Below, in pieces: positions 37,101 through 48,178 of a stretch of DNA of 64,000 nt. The position numbers were made by a program, and so were the translations under genes. Location of the stretch: contig PTEX01000235.1 of assembly GCA_003342815.1 (NCBI GenBank), positions 62,001 to 126,000 on the forward strand. The letters run 5' to 3'. Source of the DNA: Eudromia elegans. Taxonomy: Eukaryota > Chordata > Aves > Tinamiformes > Tinamidae. The notes below the pieces were generated by a model. It saw only the letters and a list, made by a program, of their open reading frames with translations, did no database searches and was not told the DNA's origin. Positions within the stretch are counted from its first letter, which is position 1. Every line of letters starts with the position of its first letter.

Positions 37101-38594
37101 TTTCTAAACTTAGTATAAGAATATGATAAGGGAAGAATCAGCAAAATGGGCCTTAAAAGCTGCTTTTTCAAATGTACATGTATCAATGACTGCATATATC
37201 AATGAATTTTATGGGAAAAGGAAATGCTACCTTCCCAGTACTTATCCTTCTGTAGTGTAATACAATGCCAAAATTTCTTGGCATCATCTGGAATAAAATA
37301 AGCATCAAAACCACATAGGCGCAAGTTGCAAGAGCTCGAAGAGCATCAAGACCTGATGTTTCCTAGTAAATGACCTATAGCTTCACATTAAATCATAGTA
37401 TACTGTGTCAGTTCCTTGCTAAAGAAAGGTTTTCCCAAATCACACACATGGACTTGCTGTTAACTTCTTTATTGGGCTTTAGCAGTGCTCTGTGGTGAGG
37501 CATGTGGTTGATAGAACTATCTAAAAATGTATCTTACAACTTAGTCATGGTAAAGAGTAGGCTGAACAGGGTTGGAATCTGCTGTAGAAAACACCCAAGC
37601 CACAAATAGTTTGTGTGCTCATAGAGCCAATGTGTTATAACTCTTTAATGTTCTTTTTGATGACACAGTAGAATGGCACCTAAGGCTGAGGAGTAGATGG
37701 GATGATGGACAGTGCAAAAGTTGTTGTACTGTGATGCTTGATAGTGGCCAGTCCTTGAGGATGGGAAGAAGATTACTCAGTATTTCAGATAGTCTTTACC
37801 AGGATTTCTTATATCTAGAGTATGTGACCGATGTTTTGAAAAACACCACAAAGGCAATGATTTTTTACACCCTCATACATTTGAGCTGCCACTTAAATCC
37901 CGAGCAACTACAGACAGCATTTGAAGTTGTTTATTCCTTTACTTGTCAAAGCTTCTATATAAGTCCCAGATAAACTCTGTATCTCTTGCTTTACCAGGTT
38001 TTACTTTTTTTTGTCAACTTGATAGATCTAGCCCTACTAATTATTTCAGACAGCCATCCAAGCCTCTGTTTAGATGGTTATCAAGCCTTGAAAGCTACAA
38101 CTATTCCAACTTTTGAAAAATCTTCTAAAGTTGCTTCACTAATCATTAGGCAAATAGAATATATATATCAAAAGATTTAATTATCTGTTGTGTTTGAGTC
38201 TTTTGATATACTAATCCAAAACAAATTTTCTCATTATTATCTTGTTTCAGTCCTTAAGGAGGCATGTTGGCATTTCCAGATTCCTTCATAAACCACTTAA
38301 AGCAGCTTTTCCTTTCTGCATATGAAGCTCACTCATTTTATGCTATCTATAGCTATCCTATAAGTTTAGATTTTCTCCTGAGATCGGGCCAGAACAGACT
38401 TCTCTGCAAAGGCTCCCATTTCTACTAGCAGGGGGTATGTGAATTTGATTAGTCCAGATTTTTTTTTTTGTTATGCACAAACTAACAGTAAAATATCAGA
38501 AGCAAAGGCACTATTAAAGAGGGTTGTATTAAGGCACACTCAAGCAGGACGAATACTCTATCAAGGACTAAAATCCAAGTCCAGCCAGTCTACT

Positions 38595-38710
38595 CGATCT
38601 AATAATTTTAATTAATTATTTAATAATAATAAAAAATAAACTACAAATCAAAGTAACCCTTAAGGACTAATATAAAATAAATAGTTAAAACTAATAATTT
38701 ATTATTTTAC
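38595..38710. repeat. AT-rich low-complexity tract
   Basis: A long run of AATAAT, AATT and TAAAA units with only occasional C or G. Confidence 0.7.
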
Positions 38711-41700
38711 TAACTGTGCTGCCATTAGGCTAAAGCACAGAAGTAATGCTTGGTGGAAAAGTTCTTCTGCATTTGTAGGGATGCACTGGTCTTCCAAAAA
38801 AGCATGCTCGGCCTCCCACCAAAAATCAGATAATTTCTCTACAGCTCCTTTCCTAATGGTGGTGGTAGTGGTGATGGTGGCCCTGGCAATGACAGAAAAG
38901 GAATGAAAATTGCTTACTTGTTCAAAACAGGAACAAATATTTCCTTGAACTCACTTGAGATGATAAGATAGTAATGGCCCATATACAGGAGGAAATAAGT
39001 AGAGAAAATTAACATTCACATATAAGTAGGAATGTTTAAACTAAAACCCAATCCTGTAGACAGAGGACAAAAAGGACTGAAAGAAAGCAGTCCTAAAGAT
39101 GAAGTCTGTAAGGTTAAAAAAGCCTTCTTTCATATGGCTTGTCAAGTTTATTCAAACTCTTACCTCACTAAGAACTTGAGCACAAAGATAAATTTAGGTC
39201 TTATATTCAACTATGATTTTGCTGCTTTGCAATGCATTGCAATTAGTGCAGTGTTCAAAGGCTTGTTCTTGATGTCACTGCTGTTATATCAGTACATGTA
39301 ATGAACTCCTGTTAACTCCCAGAACTTCACAAAATGTGTTACACAGTAATTTTCATATCAGTTAGACAGGATTCATAGAAAAAATACCATTTATTCTAAA
39401 GTAAATGATAGACATTCACAAGAGGACACTGAGAACAAATACTGAATAAAAAAAGTCTTGCATAACAATCTAAGTCCACTACTTTTTCTGGTAAATACAA
39501 CTAAAAAAGTTTTTCCCAATTCTTTTAAAAAACTTCACACCAAAATCCTCCTATAAACTTAAGAAAACTCCAAGAAATCTGTGTGTTCTAGCTTCAATCT
39601 TTCCATATTCCTTTGCTCGATCTCTACCTATATCTAACTGCTGTACAGCACTCACCTGTGTTCCTCCCTGTAAAACTGGCAAAAAAAGTAAAATCATGAA
39701 ACTTAATTTTTGCAGTCCACACAAGCCATTTTATATGGCTTACTCACCCCACTCCTGGCAAATTAAGCATAAAGAGTATAATAACACCTTATCAAGAAGC
39801 CATTAAAAAAATGTTTATTCACCAGGCATAAAATTATGCACTTTGGCTAGATCTGATGGGAGTGCTTATCCTCTCTTTCCATATTATTTGCTACATTAAC
39901 ACATCCTATCTCCTAAAATTCATTGCTTTATGATCCCTCTATTTCCTGCAAGCATGCTAATTCGCATCTTGTCATAAAAAGAAATGAGACATGTTATATG
40001 ATACGGAATTACTAAGTTGGAAGATGAGGGAAGAGGAAAGATAGACTGTCTAAAACTATCAAGCAGATCACTTGTTTGGACTGAAAATTACAAACTCTGC
40101 TAGTCCAAAGTAAAACACAAGAATATGTCAGAGGGCCCTTAGGCTGCAATAATTAATCAAATTAAGTTCTCCTGATATAAGTAATTGTCATGATACAATT
40201 CCACTTACAACAGTGCACATACGCACACAAAATATTGCCACATTTGACATAGGGTGGCAAAGTACCATTCTCCATCCACATGTATTTAAAAAGCAAGGAA
40301 ATCAGCAGCCAAAAAACTCAATGCACTAGGTAACATTCATCATTCCACATCTCCCTTCTGCTCCTTTCAGCCGTCTTCAGCCCCCAAGTCCCCACTATCA
40401 ACCTGAGAAAGGTTCAGTAACCAGTGATTCTTCACCGTGCCGGTGCCTGAGACATGGCCATGTTTGTCAACCCCTTGTTTACACCTCTGTTTATATTCCC
40501 AAGCCCTTTTCTATAGACTCTACTCAAAAATTGACTTATCTTCCTGCTTTATTTTCATTTTCTCTCTATTTTAGATGACATTCAATGCCTGATCTTCATC
40601 ATCCTCTCCCAGTGCCGCTATTTTTTTCCCAAATGGCACAGAGGAGAGCGCCTGCCCCCTTGATTTGCCACCTTTTTTTCTTTTGCATGTTGAACATGCT
40701 ACAGCTCATGTTAGAGTGGAAAACTTCAGTGATATCAGTCCTGTGAGTTAAGGCGTAAGAAATACACTCTGTATAATCTCTGCCTTGCCAGATTTCATGC
40801 TTTCAAGGAATTTATCACAGAGCTGCAAGGACTAAATGGCTTACACATGACACAATCTGCAAAACAGATGTTGTACAACATGTGGGACTTTTTGTTTGTT
40901 TATTTATTTATTTTATTTTGCTTTGGATTTTTGTTTTGGATGGGAGGAGAGAGAAAGGGATTTGAAACATCATTTGCCACTTCATGCAACTGTCAAAATT
41001 TTGTGTAGTGCTGTGGCAGCCATGGTTTGGACTCCTTTTTTTAGAGATCCACTTCTTAGGGTTGTTATTACATTGCGTGGGGCACAGTGATCATCACGAG
41101 CGAAACCTGTGCAACATCAAATGAAAGCTCTGTCAACCCCATTGGACTGCGCATCTTGGTTTTCCCTAGACATTCTCTCTGTCAGAGATGTGGAGCATCG
41201 TGCCAATAAAGTAGCTTCAGAAAATTCCAGCCAATGATCTGGACAAAATCAAGAATTGCCCATGGGGAACATCAGTGTCTCTTTCCATCTCCCTCCCTTC
41301 TGCTTTGAAATTTTGATCAGCAATACAAGTTGGAATGAAGAAAAGGTTTGTCCCAAACCACTATACAGACTGCCATAAAAATTGCTGTTTTCACAAAACG
41401 GTGTTCTAACAGAAAAAACTTTTGACCAAAACATATTTAACTAGCTCTGTTCCAGACAGATTGTGCTTTAGACTGTAGAGAACCACAAGCAGCCCTGTAG
41501 AAGCTGGAATAATGAATTTCCCACAGGCATTTATAAGACCAAATGGCGCTGGGACCTCTTCAGCTTTGTTAAAAAGCCTGGATCCTGTTTCTCCGCAATG
41601 CTGAGATGAAATGACTCTGATATTAGCACCTTCAACTACCAAGCCTTGGAGAATGCGGCTGCTCCAACGTTTTCAGCACAGGTTGTCTGTGTGGTGTTTT

Positions 41701-44700
41701 CTTTACATTAGCACATGAGAATTGTACCATGATCGATTATATCCCATAGGGCAAACTCTTCAAAATAATCCCCACAAAATACTGACACAATCAGTTCCAA
41801 GAACAGTTAATTTTAAAATGATCCTCCACAGAATGTGTTTCCTAAAGATAGCTACTAAAATACGTTTTGTCATAATTAGAAGCATTATTCCATTTATTCT
41901 ATAAATGCTAAGTGATTCTGTCTTTCAATTAGAATTATGAAGCAGTAACACTCTGCCAGCATATTCTCAAATGCAGTAAACCTTAAATTCTTGGCACAGC
42001 TCTGTGATAAATACAGCTATTTTGCACAATGACTAGCTTTTACATAAATATCTTGGACCATTTCCTGGAATCAGTTGATAGTGTCATTGTTAAACCCTTC
42101 TGAAATATTATCTGTTGTGTATAGGTTGTCCATATTCCTTCTCGCTTTAAATACCTAAAGAGAATTTTCCCTAGCACTTTTTTTTTTTATAACATCTCAT
42201 TATGTCAGCTGTTTTCCAAGAGGAAATTGTATTAATAACCCTGAGCACTCATTTCACTGCATTTTCACTGATTACTCTTCTCACTAAACCTCTGTAAAAT
42301 ATCTTTCTTTAGTTTGACTTAGTGCATGCTACCCAAGAGAAAATACAAAAAAAATCATTACCATATAGCCCCTGGATGAATTGAAGTTTGTAAAAGGCAT
42401 AAGGAAGAATAAGATAAGCATTAAAACAGTGATATAAACAATAGGTTACAGACAGGACCGGTTATCAGACCTGCTGGGGATCTGAAGTGTGTGTTGTTAC
42501 AAAACTGTTGATAGGAGTAATTTAGAAACTGACTGTAGGCGTACTAAAGAACATCAGCAAACATCTTTAACTCCTCTGAAATAAGAGAACTGAGAGATAA
42601 AGCTGTAAGAGATTTTGTGCTTAAAGCCAAAACACTAAAGTGGTATCTGTAAAAGTACAAAGTGTATATTCTCTTTCAGGTTTGGAAAGATTGAGCTTAT
42701 ATCATTTTGCAGGGCAGATTTTTAGGTAGCACTGGGAAATCAAGTTCACTTTTCCTTTTCTTTCTGTGGCAGCATAAAACAAGCCATGGGATCTATGTCC
42801 CTGCGATTTTAATCCTGCAGATTAAATGATATCTCACCCCAGGTGGAATCTGGAGCGCCTTGGGCCTGCTGATGGCCTGAACAATGTGACACTATGGGGA
42901 AAGGCAAGACCTTTCTCTGGGCTTTCTTTGCACCTTCCTTCCACCTGGCTGTGAACATGCAGTGACCCACGGGGCATCAAAAGGAGCAACTCCTTTGCTG
43001 CTGGAGAAATCCAGACAGGCTGGGAAGCTTCTGTGTTAACATTTCTGCAAGGAAACATTTGAACTCTCTGACTCCCGAGGATACTGATTGCCATCAGCCA
43101 GGTCAGCAAGTCGGTAACAGAGGCAAAAGGAGGGCAACTCACTGCTGCTTCCAGCAATAGCTCAACTGCAGAGGCTGCTCTCCCTCATGGAGAGAGACAC
43201 AGTACGACAGGGATAGCGAGGCACAGTTTTGACCATGTCAGAATGTGAGGATCTGAATCTGTATGTGGTTTCAGGTCAGCAGTGAGAGGGAAATGTGCAC
43301 ATAACCTAAGGTTCTGTGTTTCCTAGCCTTTCTTAGACATCTTCAGCCACGGAACTGCACTTTGCACACCGCACCGTGAGGGCTAACCGCTCAGCGCTGG
43401 TTGTTTGAAGGCCTGCCTGAAATGGGTTTCTTACTTCTGTGTTTTCCAGAGTAGGAGCTTGTCAGCAGTCTTACTTATTATCAGTGTTGTATTCTAAATG
43501 TTTTCCAAGAAACTTCTCAGTACTCTGAATTCAGGCTGCTGTTCAGTTCTGAAGATGCTTTGTGGATGAGTCTCTGCTTGCCCTGGTAGCCAGAAAGCTA
43601 GGTCCATAAAGGTGGCAAACATACCATTTTCTTTTTTCCTAAGGCTGCTCTAAGTCCCAAATGCCCAGAGTAGCCAAGTAATCTTGGAGGCACTAAGAAA
43701 AAGGGCAACTTCCTTTCTCGTGCTTGAGTTTCTCTGCAGAAACCTAGGAGAGCTCCCATCTCTGCAGCTTACCACACACATCCTGCCTGTACTCGTGAGA
43801 GAATTCCCTGCTTTGGATGGTGCATGGGCAGGATGTCTCCTCGCCACCCTGCGATTCCTCAACTTGTGAAGGACATAAAGGAGCTGGGACGATACTTCAA
43901 ACATGGACACATTGCAGCAAACTACTGTTTGTATCTGCGTAGGTGGTTTACATGCTATTTAACAAGATTTTCAAGTCTGTACAAACGAACAGGTTTGTTT
44001 TTCTTTGCAGTTCTTCTGCTTTAACCCTGATCCTGCATGGGGAGTTCATTTGGTAGAGAAGCTTGACCTTCTTTTTTTGCTTATATTGCTTTTTACAACT
44101 CTAATGTATTGAGCAACTCTCTACAAAACCTGCCAGACAGCACTGTTTTCACTGTGAGTAACTAGAACACTGTTAGCTTTCCTGGAAAAAAAATGCAAAA
44201 AATACTTGCTTCTTGGTGAAAAGATAGCTTGAAAACACAAATAACTGTCTATTTCCAAGGATTAAAGATCCCAAAATTTTGGCTAGCTTAAGGCAGTTTG
44301 TTAGGTGTATAAGAAGAGATTAAGATGGTCTAAAGGGGAAAAAATAACACCTCCACAACACTGTATAAACAGAAATAATTGTATTTGGCACCAAAGAACT
44401 CAAGTGCCATTCAGATTTTTGTGCATTTTATATCAGCCATTCAGTCATCAAATAATTCAACATACAAAACGGTATCTGGCAAGCTTGGAAACCTGTATTT
44501 TATAGAAACCTGTATGACAACTTTAGACGTTTTTATAGAAAGCTGCATGCCTACAGAGGATAAACAGAGACCTCTTGAAAGAGCAGCCTCTATTTTGTTT
44601 TCTCAGACTTCAGTTTCAAACTGAGCCCCAGGTGAATCACTGGGCTAAGATGCTCATTTTCTGTAGCAGTCTTCCCAGTGACACTTTTCCTGTTTGGAAG

Positions 44701-45877
44701 GGCGTTCTACAAGTTTCTTTAACTTATTTTTCCCACATTGCTCTTGATACTGCAGGAACCATCTCCATATCTGATCAGATAGGAGAGCATCACTTTCCTT
44801 CAGCTTGATAAAGTACACCTGCCTGGAAAACAGAAAGCTGTACTGATTTCTTAATTAATTTGGCCACCAGCATTTTATTCAAGGTTTCCCCCTATCTCCA
44901 CATTGGTGCTGACAGAATTAACTAAATAAAACCAGTCTAGATCCTAACTAAGTTAACTGGAAAATCTCAAGAGCCCTAAATTTACTAAATATCTTGAGCA
45001 GAGGCATGTAAGTTTTTTGTGGTACTAGACAGAAATAAAACCTTTCAGTGGATTACCTAATATACTGAAAAAGGAAAAGATGCATTAGCTGATTAGATAT
45101 ATTTTTAAGATTACTAAGCTACTTTGCATATCTCTAAAAACACTATTATTGGCCAGCTTTGGGTCACACAAATAGGGACAAAGGTTAGTCCTACCTTACT
45201 ACAGTCTGGTAGAGGATAATGCAGCAAAAATGAGTATGAGTTTCAGGCTTGATGCTGTGCGTAATCCCCCTTTGCTGCCATCCGCAGAGAAGCTGAGGCA
45301 GCTTTCCAGCCCTCTGCTCTGACGTGTTTCCAAACACCATTCCAAGTCACTTAATGTAAGTAAATTAAGAAAGGTGTATCTGAGACGTGGGATTGACAAA
45401 GTAAGTACTCTAAAATGGAGCAGATGACCCTGCTCTTGCTGCAGGCCGTGGCAATCATATCTGTGTCATAGCTGAAGTCGTCACCTCTTCTGTTAACGGA
45501 CTGGCATGCCTAATAATGCACAGAGATTTGTGATACCTACGTGGCTTGCATGGCAGAGGGTTCAGAGCAGTTTCCTGAGGGAGAGCATCCCTGTATGCAG
45601 CATCCAGCCCCTGTAAAGTACAGCTGGAGACACAGGCAAAGAAGAGCTCATCTAATGGCAGGATACTACCTTTTGGGTTGAAGGATCCTTAGCAGTCGTG
45701 TGATATTATGAGATTTGCGATATGAAGTTTTGGGTTCCCTCATACCTCTAAGCAAAGACATTAATGTTTCATGGTTGGTAATGTTTCCTAGGTCTAATAC
45801 AAAGCATGGCTGAGGTAGTGCTGTGGATGTGCTTTGAGAAGCTGGGATGCTCTGTGTGTGCGCTGTGTATGCAAGTT

Positions 45878-45884
45878 TGACTCA
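45878..45884. promoter_or_regulatory. Consensus AP-1 motif upstream of AVPR1A
   Basis: A perfect TGACTCA lies about 1.3 kb upstream of the start codon. A single 7-mer is weak evidence of function; it is recorded only because it sits on the promoter side of the only gene. Confidence 0.2.
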
Positions 45885-46119
45885 GCCTCCAATCTGAAAC
45901 CTTTACAAGTATTTTCCATTAGGTTTCAGGCAGAATTCTTACTGATACTCTCAGTAATGTTCACGATGTAACATGGAATATGCACCACACTGGGAATAAG
46001 GTTTAGTAACCGTTCCAAAAAAACAGGCTTTGGAACAAAGACGTCTTTTAAGAAGTACGTTTACTAGACACTTGAGCTGATGGCCACATTTTTGCTGGTC
46101 TGCCAGGTGTCGCTCTTCC

Positions 46120-46275
46120 TGCGGATTTGCTGCGGGCGAAGCCCCTCACACCTATCTGCACAGCGGCGCAGCTCTTCCCCCGGGGCACCGAGCCCCGGCG
46201 AGGGAAACCCCCGTGGGGCAGCACACCCCGCCACGGATGGGGGTCCAGAGCCTCCCCAAGGGGCAAAAGACGGGG
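46120..46275. other. Isolated CpG-rich patch upstream of AVPR1A
   Basis: About 150 bases with many CpG dinucleotides (GCGGGCGAAG, CCCGGCGAGG and similar), separated from the main CpG-rich block by roughly 450 bases of AT-rich sequence. No ORF in it resembles a known protein. It may be an outlying part of the AVPR1A promoter CpG island or an enhancer. Confidence 0.45.
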
Positions 46276-46699
46276 AATAGAGTCTAGCACAGCTCTAGCA
46301 TGTTCAAAAATGCATCATCCTTTCACGTTTCCAGCTGGAAGAATCCTCTGGAAGCCGAACTTTTGGAAACATCTTTCTAGTGAAAGACGTTAATTTTAAC
46401 TCTTTGCCCTTTCTCCTCCCCTCCATAAGGACTGTGAAAAATAAACTGACATCTTCATTGTAATTACATTTTATTGCAATCACAAGTGAGCATATACAAC
46501 CACTTTTATTTAAAACAAAGTAGGAGCAATATGTAATACTTTTTTTTTTTTTCATTTTGATCTTTGTGTTTTGGAGTGAGTGAAAGAAATCATTTCTAAT
46601 CGAATGATTGAACCTCGGTTTCTGTGAAATGTGAGTCCAGACCCACGTTCACTGCAGAGGGGCCACAACTTGCACCAACTCCCCCTTGACCAAGGAGAA

Positions 46700-47184
46700 C
46701 TTTGGGGCTCAAGCCCGGTTGAAGCAGAGGCTTCCCTGCCCCCGCGCCGCACAGCTCTGGGAAGCGCAGGGATGAGCCCGCACGTGCAGGAACAGGAGCT
46801 TCTGCGCTCGCGCCCGGCTGCTTTTGAGGATGAAGTCCCGGCACGGTTGAAGCCGGCGGGCTCAGACAGCCGCTTTGCAGCGCCCCGTCCTCGCAGGCAC
46901 CCGCCGCCCGCGGCACTCGCAGCGCGGACCGGGGCTGGCAGCCCCCGCCGCCGCCCCGGGGCNNNNNNNNNNNNNNNNNNNNNNNNNNNNNNNNNNNNNN
47001 NNNNNNNNNNNNNNNNNNNNNNNNNNNNNNNNNNNNNNNNNNNNNNNNNNNNNNNNNNNNNNNNNNNNNNNNNNNNNNNNNNNNNNNNNNNNNNNNNNNN
47101 NNNNNNNNNNNNNNNNNNNNNNNNNNNNNNNNNNNNNNNNNNNNNNGGGGCCGGGCGCGCCCCGCCGCGCAGCCCGCGCCCCCC
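46700..47184 (+). promoter_or_regulatory. AVPR1A: CpG-rich 5' flank / 5' UTR of AVPR1A, interrupted by an N-gap
   Basis: The sequence becomes strongly GC- and CpG-rich from about 46730 and stays so through exon 1, with GC boxes and CCGCCGCC-type runs beside the gap. This is the expected CpG-island promoter and 5' UTR. No TATA box is evident near the start codon. The transcription start cannot be placed because 184 bases are missing. Confidence 0.6.
46963..47146. other. Assembly gap (184 N)
   Basis: An unbroken run of 184 N lies between two very GC-rich flanks, ending 38 bases before the AVPR1A start codon. It is probably a GC-rich or repetitive segment lost by the sequencing chemistry. Any promoter or 5' UTR element inside is unknown, and the run length may be an estimate. 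Confidence 0.99.
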
Positions 47185-48178
47185 ATGCGCCTCGGCTCCG
47201 GCGCCGCGCGCCCCGCGCCCTCGCCCTGGAACAGCAGCCAGGGCCGGGCGGCGGAGGGCGGCAGCAGCCCGAGCCCCGAGGCTTGGTCGGGCGCTCCCAA
47301 CGGCAGCGCGGGCGGCTGGGACCCGTTCGGGCGCGACGAGGAGCTGGCCAAGCTGGAGATCGCCGTGCTGGCCGTCACCTTCGCCGTGGCCGTGCTGGGC
47401 AACGGCAGCGTGCTGCTGGCGCTGCGGCGCACGCCGCGCAAGGCGTCGCGCATGCACCTCTTCATCCGCCACCTCAGCCTGGCCGACCTGGTGGTGGCCT
47501 TCTTCCAGGTGCTGCCGCAGCTCTGCTGGGAGGTGACACACCGCTTCCACGGCCCCGACGGGCTCTGCCGCGTCGTCAAGCACCTGCAGGTCTTCGGCAT
47601 GTTCGCCTCCGCCTACATGCTCGTGGCCATGACGGCCGACCGCTACATCGCCGTGTGCCACCCGCTGAAGACGCTGCAGCAGCCCACCAAGCGCTCGCAC
47701 GGCATGATCGCGGCCGCCTGGGCGCTCAGCCTGCTGCTCAGCACGCCGCAGTACTTCATCTTCTCCCTGAGCGAGGTGGAGCGCGGCTCGCAGGTCTATG
47801 ACTGCTGGGCACACTTCATCATGCCCTGGGGGCCCCGCGCCTACGTCACCTGGGTCACGGGCGGCATCTTCGTGGCGCCCGTGCTCATCCTCGCCACTTG
47901 CTACGGCTTCATCTGCTACCACATCTGGCGCAACGCGCGCGGCAAGGCGCGTGCCGGCGAGGGGTCCGCGCCCGCGAGCGGGGGCCAGGCGACGGGCAGC
48001 GGCCCGCGCCGGGGGCTGCTGCTCGCCCCCTGCGTCAGCAGCATCAAGACCATCTCCCGTGCCAAGATCCGCACCGTCAAGATGACCTTCGTCATCGTCT
48101 CGGCGTACGTCGTGTGCTGGGCGCCCTTCTTCACCATCCAGATGTGGTCGGTGTGGGACCAGCACTTCCCCTGGGTCG
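47185..48178 (+). CDS. AVPR1A: AVPR1A exon 1 (N-terminus through TM6)
   Basis: This exon encodes residues 1-331 plus the first base of codon 332. It is extremely GC-rich, with nearly all third positions G or C. The donor is the GT at 48179-48180 in the context GTCG|GTAGGT, phase 1. The open frame reads on past the donor to a stop at 48346-48348, but that extension (after FPWVG) has no receptor homology and is intronic. Confidence 0.95.

Larger units (their letters stand above)
29496..46119. other. Long intergenic region upstream of AVPR1A
   Basis: 16.6 kb of mainly AT-rich DNA with no supported exon. It contains the 31699/32698 repeat pair, the 33656-34198 frame and several A/T-rich low-complexity runs (about 36070-36110, 36940-36960, 38595-38710, 40895-40915). 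It is the natural place for distal AVPR1A regulatory elements. Confidence 0.6.

Noticed and set aside
45811..45818. let-7 seed-like TGAGGTAG upstream of AVPR1A
   Set aside because: Only the first eight or nine bases match, no let-7-type hairpin arm is visible within 80 bases, and the miRNA cannot be supported.
46631..47801. Long + strand frames overlapping the start of AVPR1A in other phases
   Set aside because: They depend on translating the N-gap and on the GC-rich exon lacking stops. The real frame is fixed by conserved GPCR motifs.
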